A DNA stretch of 19,641 nucleotides, taken from contig JAGAFT010000192.1 of NCBI GenBank assembly GCA_017627975.1, positions 1 through 19,641 of the forward strand. Direction: 5' to 3'. The translations under genes were made by a program, and so were the position numbers. The DNA comes from Oscillospiraceae bacterium. Its GTDB lineage: Bacteria; Bacillota_A; Clostridia; Oscillospirales; Oscillospiraceae. Of this stretch, positions 13,092-19,641 are shown piece after piece (the first letter of the stretch is position 1; each line of letters opens with the position of its first letter). A model generated the notes under the pieces. The model saw only the letters and a program-made list of their open reading frames with translations. It was not told the origin of the DNA and did no database searches.

Positions 13092-16000
13092 GCTGTGCTC
13101 CTTTCCTGGCCGTTGCCGCCCCACGCAAGGGCAAACTCACGCGCCTCGTCGATGACGTTCTTTTTGGATTTTATCTTCAGGCTGAGACAGGGTTTGGAGC
13201 CCGCCTCCACTCGAAGCTTGCCTTTGTATTCCGGCCGCGCATACAGCAGGGAGACTTTTTCCATGTCAAAGTCCTTCAGGGTAAAGCGCAGTTCTCCCTG
13301 TTTCTGTACGATGTCCGTGATGCCGGCGTTCCCGGCGACCCCGCGGAGAATCGCCACCTGGATCAGCGCGTTCACACCCGGCGGCGGATCGCCGTAACGG
13401 TCGATGAGCTCGTCCAGCAGGTCGTCGGCCTCCGCCTCCGTCCGGATCAGGGCGATGCGGCGGTAAATGTCCATCCGCTGCTCCGAGGACGGAATATAGC
13501 GGTCCGGAATGTTCGCCGCCACGGCCAGGTCGGCCGAACAGTCCGCCCGCTGCGGGAGCGGGATGCCCCGCTCCTCCAGCACCGCCTCGTTTAAGAGCTT
13601 CATATACATGTCATAGCCCACATCCACCATGTGGCCCGATTGCTCCGCTCCAAGGAGGTTGCCCGCACCGCGGATTTCAAGATCCCGCATGGCGATCTTC
13701 ATGCCCGCACCGAACTGGGCAAAGTCCCGCATGGCGGTGAGGCGCTTTTCGGCGATCTCGGTGAGGACCTTGTCCCGCCGGAAGGTGAGATAGGCCGAAG
13801 CTCTGCGGGTCGAGCGGCCCACGCGGCCGCGGATCTGGTGCAGCTGTGCCAGGCCCAGCTTGTCCGCGTCCTCCACGATCAGGGTGTTCACATTCGGAAT
13901 ATCGATGCCCGTCTCGATAATGGTCGTGCAGACCAGTACCTGGGTCTCGCCCCGCACGACACTGTCCATCACGCGGGAGAGTTCGTTTTTGTCCATCTTC
14001 CCGTGGGCCACGGCCACCGTGACATTTTCCAGCTGCTGGGCCAGGCGGTAGGCTGTGCGGTCGATGTCCTCCACGCGGTTGTGCAGATAGTAGACCTGGC
14101 CGCCGCGCTGCAGCTCTCTTCGGATCGCCTCGCAGACAATCCCCCAGTCGTGCTCCATGACAAAGGTCTGGACCGGAAGCCTGTCTTCGGGCGCTTCTTC
14201 GATGCTGGACATGTCGCGGATGCCGCTCATGGCCATGTTCAGGGTACGGGGAATCGGGGTTGCGGAGAGCGTCAGCACGTCTACGCCCCGGGAGAGCTCC
14301 TTGATGTGCTCCTTGTGGGTCACGCCGAAGCGCTGCTCCTCATCCACCACCAGAAGTCCGAGGTTTTTGAATCTCACGTCCTTGGAGAGCAGGCGGTGGG
14401 TGCCGATGACCAGGTCGCACTTGCCTGTTTCCAGGTTCTTGATGGTTTTGCTGTTCTCACCGCCGACGCCCATCCGGCTCAGAAGCCCGATTTCCACCGG
14501 GAAGCCGAAAAAGCGCTGCATGGCGGTCTGATAGTGCTGCTGCGCCAGAACTGTGGTCGGGACCAGAATCGCCGCCTGTTTTCCGTCCAGGATGCACTTC
14601 ATCACCGCCCGGAAGGCCACCTCGGTCTTTCCGAAGCCCACGTCGCCGCAGAGCAGGCGATCCATCGGGACGGAAGACTCCATGTCCTGCTTGATCTCGG
14701 CGGTACAGCGGAGCTGATCGTCCGTCTCCGTATAGGGGAAGTTCTCTTCAAATTCCCTCTGCCAGCTGCTATCCGGCGAGAAGGCATAACCCGGAAGGCG
14801 CTGCCGCTCGGCATAGAGCGCGATCAGCTTTCTGGCCATGTCCTTGGCCGCGCCCTTGGCCCGGGAGCGGGTCTTGGCCCATTCGGTTCCGCCCATCTTC
14901 GAGAGCTTGACCGGACGTTCCTCTCCCCCGCCGGTGTACTTGGACACCATGTCCAGCTGCGTTGCGGGGACATAGAGCACGTCCGTTCCGGCGTAGCTGA
15001 GCTTGATATAGTCCTTTTCAAACCCGTCCACCTGCATTTTGACAATTCCGGCAAAGCGGCCGATGCCGTGGGTCTCGTGGACGACGTAGTCCCCCACGGA
15101 CAGGTCGGAATAGCTCTCAATGCGTTTTCGGTCGGCGGGGAGTTTTTTGTTTGCTTTCTTTTTGTTTTTTCCGCGGATCAGCTGTGCATCCGTCAGGATC
15201 GCAAGCTTCAGGGCGGGGTACTCGATTCCCGAGGAGAGCGCGCCGACACCGATACAGCATTCACCCAGCTCCGGCAGGGTCTCCATCTCCGTCCGGATCA
15301 GCACCTTTGTGCCGTGCTCATTCAGAAACTCCTGCAGGACCTTCGCCCGCCGCTCATCTCCGGCCAGGACCACCACCCGGTAGTTCTGCTTCAGATAGAT
15401 CTTCAGGTCCTCCGCCGCGGCCTGAGCGTTTCCCGCGTAGGACGGGAGCTGCTTGGCCGGGATGCTCTGAAGGGTTTTCGGCTGGAAGTTTCCTCTTCCC
15501 AGGGTGAAGGAATCTCCCGCATACAGCGGGAAGCGTTCCAGTTCCTTCCAGATCTCGTCCGGCGGGAAGCAGAAGCTCTCCGCCTCGAAGGGACAGAGTC
15601 CGTCCTTCTGAAGCGCACGGAGATCATCCCCCAGCTGCTTGCGGTATTCCTTTGCCATCTCGCCGCAGCGGGTCGGCTGATCCACAAAGACGACGGCGTC
15701 CTCCGGGATATAGTCAAACCCCGTTGCCGCCGGATAGAGAAGCGGCAGCCACCGGTCCAGATCCGGCATATTAAGCTGCGTGCGCAGCTTCTCCGCATCC
15801 TGCCGGAGCGTGGCGGCGATCTTTCCCGCAGCGCTGCTGCCCCGCCGTTTCTGATATCTCTCGGCCAGCTCCTCCATTTTCCGGCAGAGGGTTTCCGTTC
15901 CGCCGGGGGTCAGCGTCGGCAGAGCCTCCGCTGCGGGAAGAATTCTGCATTCCGTGACCGTCTCGTCCCGGCGCTGGCTTGAGATGTCGAAGTATCCCAT

Positions 16001-16618
16001 GGAGTCGATCTCGTCGCCCCAGAACTCCATACGCACCGGCTGTTCCTCCGCCGGCGAAAAGAGATCGAGGATTCCGCCGCGCCGGGCAAACTGGCCCGGG
16101 CCCTCCACCTGCTCCGTGCGCTCATAGCCGCAGCGGATCAGGGCCTCTTCCAGGTCTTCGACCGCGTAGGTTTCCGCAGATGAGATGGTAAAGGCCGCCT
16201 TCTTCAGCAGGTCCTTGGGCATGGTCCGCTGCAGCATGGCGGAGACGGAAGCCACCGTCACGGAGGGTCCGCCCTTTTGTCCGCTCTCTGTCAGAGACGA
16301 AAACACCTCCAGGCGCTTCTGTTCCGTCCGGCGTGAGACCGCCTCGGTGGGCAGAAAGCAGTATTCCCGCAGGCCCAGACAGTCCGCCGGGCGCTGCAGC
16401 ATGCTGCGAAGGTCCCGGGCGAAATTCTCCGCCGCGGTGTCATCCGGGCAGATCACAAACAGCGGTTTTTCCAGTGTATTGCAGAGCGCCGCCGCCAGAT
16501 TTGCCCGGTGTACCGCCGACAGGCCGGAAACGAGCGCAGGAAGTCCGCCGCCCTCCAGCAAAGATGGGAGGGCGGCCAGTTCCTTATGGTTCAGAATCTG
16601 GTTTACTAATTCCTTCAT
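13088..16618 (-). CDS. mfd: Transcription-repair coupling factor Mfd
   Basis: A full-length 1176-aa Mfd, the translocase that removes stalled RNA polymerase and recruits UvrA to template-strand damage. Order of domains: UvrB-like N-terminal region (to about 350), RNA-polymerase-interacting CarD-like domain (about 506-570, LSVGDYVVHETHGIGRF at its start), superfamily 2 motor with Walker A GDVGFGKTE (658-666), DEEQ box (759-762), SATPIPRT (785-792), HQIRGRVGR (927-935), the TRG region with GAGNLLG (984-990), and the C-terminal domain that masks UvrA binding. The start overlaps the stop of the upstream GNAT gene (ATGA, 16615-16618); the only ribosome-site-like GAGGA abuts the ATG, so translation probably depends on coupling. 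Its own stop overlaps the foldase start. Confidence 0.98.
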   Translation of the reverse strand: MKELVNQILNHKELAALPSLLEGGGLPALVSGLSAVHRANLAAALCNTLEKPLFVICPDDTAAENFARDLRSMLQRPADCLGLREYCFLPTEAVSRRTEQKRLEVFSSLTESGQKGGPSVTVASVSAMLQRTMPKDLLKKAAFTISSAETYAVEDLEEALIRCGYERTEQVEGPGQFARRGGILDLFSPAEEQPVRMEFWGDEIDSMGYFDISSQRRDETVTECRILPAAEALPTLTPGGTETLCRKMEELAERYQKRRGSSAAGKIAATLRQDAEKLRTQLNMPDLDRWLPLLYPAATGFDYIPEDAVVFVDQPTRCGEMAKEYRKQLGDDLRALQKDGLCPFEAESFCFPPDEIWKELERFPLYAGDSFTLGRGNFQPKTLQSIPAKQLPSYAGNAQAAAEDLKIYLKQNYRVVVLAGDERRAKVLQEFLNEHGTKVLIRTEMETLPELGECCIGVGALSSGIEYPALKLAILTDAQLIRGKNKKKANKKLPADRKRIESYSDLSVGDYVVHETHGIGRFAGIVKMQVDGFEKDYIKLSYAGTDVLYVPATQLDMVSKYTGGGEERPVKLSKMGGTEWAKTRSRAKGAAKDMARKLIALYAERQRLPGYAFSPDSSWQREFEENFPYTETDDQLRCTAEIKQDMESSVPMDRLLCGDVGFGKTEVAFRAVMKCILDGKQAAILVPTTVLAQQHYQTAMQRFFGFPVEIGLLSRMGVGGENSKTIKNLETGKCDLVIGTHRLLSKDVRFKNLGLLVVDEEQRFGVTHKEHIKELSRGVDVLTLSATPIPRTLNMAMSGIRDMSSIEEAPEDRLPVQTFVMEHDWGIVCEAIRRELQRGGQVYYLHNRVEDIDRTAYRLAQQLENVTVAVAHGKMDKNELSRVMDSVVRGETQVLVCTTIIETGIDIPNVNTLIVEDADKLGLAQLHQIRGRVGRSTRRASAYLTFRRDKVLTEIAEKRLTAMRDFAQFGAGMKIAMRDLEIRGAGNLLGAEQSGHMVDVGYDMYMKLLNEAVLEERGIPLPQRADCSADLAVAANIPDRYIPSSEQRMDIYRRIALIRTEAEADDLLDELIDRYGDPPPGVNALIQVAILRGVAGNAGITDIVQKQGELRFTLKDFDMEKVSLLYARPEYKGKLRVEAGSKPCLSLKIKSKKNVIDEAREFALAWGGNGQERSTA

Positions 16619-17184
16619 TCCTCAAAAACGACCATGGATGAAAGCTTTGCCGGGCTGAGCCAGCGGGAATAGAAGTCCGTCAGGATCCTTCGCGCCACCG
16701 GTCTAATCTCCGCGGTTCCACGGACCGGCTTCGCGGTGAGCAGCACCTCCGCGCCGCCCAGGCGGTATGCAAAGGGGACTTCCTCATAGCCGAAACGCCG
16801 GAAGAAGCGGCGCAGCTTTTGCAGATACTCGCCGTCTTCGCTGTCATCAAACACCGCGAGCTCCGCGAGGATTCCCTGCCGGTCGGCGTAGCGCTTGTGG
16901 AGCAGGCGCATGGCCTCCACGCCGCGGCCCTGTCCCTGATACCAGGAGAAGATGCCGAAGTACTTCAGCAGTACATAGCCATAGACATTCCGGATGCCGC
17001 AGAGCGCATAACCCTCCGTCATGCCGGTTTCCTCATCGTAAAACAGGAGAAATTCCTGATCGCCCCTTCGAACGGCCTTTCGGACCGATGACAGCGGCAG
17101 GAGCTCTCTTTGGTCAAAATCAATCTTCAGTGCGTTATAATAGCGGCCGAGTTCCGATACGGTCGCCTCTCTCACTTTGAGCAT
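16615..17184 (-). CDS. GNAT-family N-acetyltransferase-like protein, function unknown
   Basis: A 189-aa protein with a probable GNAT fold. The segment YFGIFSWYQGQGRGVEAMRLL (75-95) looks like the strand-loop-helix that binds acetyl-CoA, with Q83-GQGRG-88 as the pyrophosphate loop, and an earlier strand EGYALCGI (57-64). The C-terminal 45 residues, basic then ending in VVFEE, are not part of a standard GNAT core. I recognise no specific substrate. Its position, 27 bp after rnhA and overlapping mfd by 4 bp, means its translation probably drives that of mfd. GGAAGGAG lies about 9 nt before the start. Its acceptor could be a protein or a small molecule; context does not decide. Confidence 0.75.
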   Translation of the reverse strand: MLKVREATVSELGRYYNALKIDFDQRELLPLSSVRKAVRRGDQEFLLFYDEETGMTEGYALCGIRNVYGYVLLKYFGIFSWYQGQGRGVEAMRLLHKRYADRQGILAELAVFDDSEDGEYLQKLRRFFRRFGYEEVPFAYRLGGAEVLLTAKPVRGTAEIRPVARRILTDFYSRWLSPAKLSSMVVFEE

Positions 17185-17211
17185 GTTCCGTTTCTCCTTC
17201 CGCCGCGGTTT

Positions 17212-17652
17212 TCATCCGGCGTAACGGTCCCGCTCCGCCACCGCCATGGCGTCACAGCGGTTGTTGTACGGATTGTCGGCGTGGCCCTTGACCCAGTGGT
17301 AGTGCATTTCGTGCTCTGCAACCAGGTTCAGCAGCGTCTCCCAGAGATCCGGATTCAGCGCCGGCTCTTTTTTGTTCCGCATCCAGCCCTTTTTTCTCCA
17401 GTTCTCTGCCCAGCCCTTTTCCAATGCGTCGATTACATAGCGGGAGTCGGACCACAGGTCCACGCTGCAGGGCTCCTTCAGCGCCTGCAGCGCGGCGATG
17501 ACCCCGGAGAGCTCCATCCGGTTGTTGGTGGTCTGTTTTTCTCCGCCGGAGAGCTCCTTTTCTACCCCCTGGTAGATCAGGATGGCGGCCCAGCCGCCGG
17601 GGCCCGGATTACCGCTGCAGGCGCCGTCGGTATAGATGCTGACCTGCTTCAT
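17212..17652 (-). CDS. rnhA: Ribonuclease HI
   Basis: A 146-aa type 1 RNase H, which degrades the RNA strand of RNA-DNA hybrids in R-loops and primers. The four catalytic acids are present: D9 in YTDGACSGNPGPGG, E47 in NNRMEL, D69 in SDSRYV and D134 in NRCDAMA, plus H124 in VKGHAD. The basic-handle region WRKKGWMRNKKEP (85-97) is like that of E. coli RNase HI. Length is normal and there is no N-terminal hybrid-binding domain. The start overlaps the gyrA stop as ATGA (17649-17652) and no ribosome site is visible in the 12 bases before it, so translation is likely coupled to gyrA. Confidence 0.97.
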   Translation of the reverse strand: MKQVSIYTDGACSGNPGPGGWAAILIYQGVEKELSGGEKQTTNNRMELSGVIAALQALKEPCSVDLWSDSRYVIDALEKGWAENWRKKGWMRNKKEPALNPDLWETLLNLVAEHEMHYHWVKGHADNPYNNRCDAMAVAERDRYAG

Positions 17653-19641
17653 GTATCGTTCGGGTCCGTGTCGCCTTGATCCGCGTCATCGGGTTCCTGC
17701 GGAAGCGGGAACTCCTCCGGCACTTCCGCCGCCTCTTCCCGCTCGGTCTTTTCCATGTCGATCACACGGCTCCCCGTGACCGGACGCATGACGCGCACGC
17801 CCTGGGAGGCACGGCCGTAGCGGGAGATGTTCTCCACCGCGACGCGGATCATCGTTCCGTCGTCCGTGACGATCAGAATATCCTCGCCTGCCCGGACCAT
17901 CTTGACCGAAGCAACCGGACCGGTTTTTTCGGTTACACGGTGGTTCGTCACGCCGAAGCCGCCGCGGCTCTGGAAACGATATTCCCCTACATCGGTGCGC
18001 TTGCCGAAGCCCTTTTCCGTGATGCTGAGGATGTCTTCCCCTTCCGCGCTGCTTCCGGCGCCGACCACCACGTCGTCTCCGCGCAGGCGGATGCCGCGCA
18101 CGCCGACGGCCGTACGGCCCATGACGCGCACGTCGCTCTCGGGGAAGCGGATGGCAAGGCCGTTGCGGGTGGCGATCATGATGTTCTCATCGCCCTCGGT
18201 CGGCATGACGGAAATGAGCTCATCGCCCTCCTCAAGGGTGATGGCCCGGATGCCGATGTTGCGCAGGTTCTTCAGGGATGCCTGACTGATGCGCTTGACC
18301 GTGCCGTTTTTGGTGACGAAGAACAGATACTTGTCCTCTTCGTATCCTCTGCCCCGGATCATGGCGCTGACTTTCTCGTTCTCGTCTCCGATCTCGATGG
18401 GCAGGATGTTCACAATATTGGTGCCGCGGGCGTTGCGTCCCGCTTCGGGGATCTGATAGCCCTTGCGTACAAAGACGCGGCCCTTCGAGGTGAAGAAGAG
18501 GATATGGTCGTGTGTGGAGGCGGTAAAGACCGTCTGGACATAGTCCTCCTCCTTCATCGCCATGGCGCGCACGCCCTTGCCGCCGCGGCCCTGGGCGCGG
18601 TACTCGCTGACCGGCAGACGCTTGATGTATCCGCCGTGGGTCAGGGTATAGACGCACTGCTCCTCTTCAATCAGATCCTCGATGTCGATCTCGTCGGCAA
18701 TATCCTGGATCTCGGTCTTGCGCTCGTCCCCGAATTTGTCGCGGATGGCGATCAGCTCATCCTTCAGGACACCCTTGATCTTTTCGGGATCGGCCAGCAG
18801 TTCTTTGTAATACGCGATCTTCTCTTCCAGCTCTTTGTATTCCGCCTCCAGCTTCTCGCGGTTGAGGCCCTGCAGCTGAATCAGACGCATGTCGCAGATG
18901 GCCTGGGCCTGGACATCGGAAAAGCCGAAGCGTTCCATCAGGTTCTGCTTTGCGTTGTCGTAGCTGGACCGGATGATGCGGATAACCTCGTCGATGTTGT
19001 CCTGGGCAATCAGCAGGCCTTCCAGCAGATGAGCCCGCTCCTCCGCCTTTTTCAGGTCATAGCGGGTTCTGCGGACGATCAGGTCTTCCTGGAACGTAAG
19101 ATATTCATCCAGAATGTTTCGCAGGGTCAGGATCTTCGGCTGTGTCTGGTTCTTGACCAGGGCCAGCATGTTGATGGAAAAGCTGGACTGCAGCGCTGTC
19201 TGAGCAAAGAGCCGGTTCAGAACCACCTGGGGATTGGCATCCCGCTTGAGTTCGATGACGATGCGCATGCCGTTGCGGTCGGTCTCGTCGCGCAGGTCCG
19301 AAATGCCCTCCAGGCGCTTTTCATGCACCTGGTCGGCGATGTTCCGGATGAGCTGACGCTTGTTTACCTGATAAGGGAGCTCCGTCACGATGATGCGGGT
19401 GCGGTTCTGGCCGTGTTCCTCAAATTCCGTTCTGGCCCGAAGCACGACCTTGCCGCGGCCCGTTAAATAGGCCTGGCGGATGCCGCTGCGGCCCATGATA
19501 ATGCCTTTGGTCGGGAAATCCGGACCTGTGAGGTACTGCATCAGGTCGCTCAGCTCCGCGTCCGGATTCTCCAGGACACAGACACAGGCGTTGATGACTT
19601 CCTTCAGGTTGTGGGGCGGGATGTTTGTCGCCATGCCGACC
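17649..19641 (-). CDS. gyrA: DNA gyrase subunit A (5' part outside window)
   Basis: The frame is open to the right edge and enters as [12 protein letters not shown], the conserved segment after the catalytic-tyrosine domain, so roughly the last 660 residues are present and the active-site tyrosine is outside. A coiled-coil tower region with FGDERKTEI (301-309, counting from the first Met in the window) leads into the C-terminal beta-pinwheel that wraps DNA. The GyrA box reads QGRGGKG (348-354), which marks this as GyrA rather than ParC; the second residue is Gly where E. coli has Arg. The protein ends in an acidic tail ([13 protein letters not shown]). It is the first visible gene of the operon gyrA-rnhA-GNAT-mfd-foldase. 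Confidence 0.97.
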   Translation of the reverse strand, partial: VGMATNIPPHNLKEVINACVCVLENPDAELSDLMQYLTGPDFPTKGIIMGRSGIRQAYLTGRGKVVLRARTEFEEHGQNRTRIIVTELPYQVNKRQLIRNIADQVHEKRLEGISDLRDETDRNGMRIVIELKRDANPQVVLNRLFAQTALQSSFSINMLALVKNQTQPKILTLRNILDEYLTFQEDLIVRRTRYDLKKAEERAHLLEGLLIAQDNIDEVIRIIRSSYDNAKQNLMERFGFSDVQAQAICDMRLIQLQGLNREKLEAEYKELEEKIAYYKELLADPEKIKGVLKDELIAIRDKFGDERKTEIQDIADEIDIEDLIEEEQCVYTLTHGGYIKRLPVSEYRAQGRGGKGVRAMAMKEEDYVQTVFTASTHDHILFFTSKGRVFVRKGYQIPEAGRNARGTNIVNILPIEIGDENEKVSAMIRGRGYEEDKYLFFVTKNGTVKRISQASLKNLRNIGIRAITLEEGDELISVMPTEGDENIMIATRNGLAIRFPESDVRVMGRTAVGVRGIRLRGDDVVVGAGSSAEGEDILSITEKGFGKRTDVGEYRFQSRGGFGVTNHRVTEKTGPVASVKMVRAGEDILIVTDDGTMIRVAVENISRYGRASQGVRVMRPVTGSRVIDMEKTEREEAAEVPEEFPLPQEPDDADQGDTDPNDT

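Noticed and set aside
13631..15982. 783-codon plus-strand frame opposite mfd
   Set aside because: It is wholly antisense to a clear full-length Mfd and shows no family motif or ribosome site.
17676..19466. 596-codon plus-strand frame opposite gyrA
   Set aside because: It is an antisense shadow of gyrA with Asp/His/Ala-rich low-information sequence.
1..19641. CRISPR arrays, insertion sequences, phage or attachment sites
   Set aside because: No regularly spaced repeats, transposase or integrase frames, or terminal inverted repeats were seen on either strand.

Overview
The window looks like chromosomal DNA of a fairly G+C-rich anaerobic member of the Clostridia (Bacillota). This is inferred from strong AAGGAGG-type ribosome sites, a FadR-type GntR regulator, an M3-family oligoendopeptidase F, and mfd followed directly by a PrsA-like foldase. 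No rRNA or tRNA is present to confirm it. All genes are on the minus strand except two plus-strand genes near the centre (about 9.88-11.59 kb).

Left part (1-7.8 kb): a sugar-acid catabolic locus. Reading in the minus direction, it runs from a GntR/FCD regulator (7042-7761) through a complete TRAP transporter (dctP, dctQ, dctM) to a KduD-like short-chain dehydrogenase, a mannonate-dehydratase-like enolase-superfamily enzyme and an IlvD/EDD-family dehydratase that runs off the left edge. The regulator has a near-consensus sigma-A promoter. dctP has its own promoter, surrounded by inverted repeats. Hairpins lie between dctP and dctQ and between the dehydrogenase and the enolase, so expression is probably graded along the operon.

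Centre (7.9-11.6 kb): pepF (minus strand, own promoter and terminator), then the divergent pair KDPG/KHG aldolase plus ketopantoate-reductase-like protein. A perfect 15-bp palindrome overlaps the aldolase promoter. The aldolase is the natural last step for 2-keto-3-deoxy acids made by the two dehydratases. Uptake, oxidoreduction, dehydration and cleavage are therefore all present, but no 2-keto-3-deoxygluconate kinase is seen.

Right part (11.7-19.6 kb): a tightly packed minus-strand housekeeping operon of gyrA (3' part only), rnhA, a GNAT-family protein, mfd and a membrane-anchored parvulin-type foldase. Three of its four junctions are ATGA stop/start overlaps and the fourth is a 27-bp gap. 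Gyrase, RNase H1 and Mfd all deal with R-loops, supercoiling and stalled RNA polymerase, so their coupling is functionally suggestive.

No phage, insertion sequence, CRISPR array, tRNA, rRNA or recognisable riboswitch was seen. The most interesting items are the sugar-acid route with two unrelated dehydratase folds and an IlvD-type enzyme lacking the usual first Fe-S cysteine, the reductase paired with the aldolase, and the gyrA-rnhA-mfd operon.
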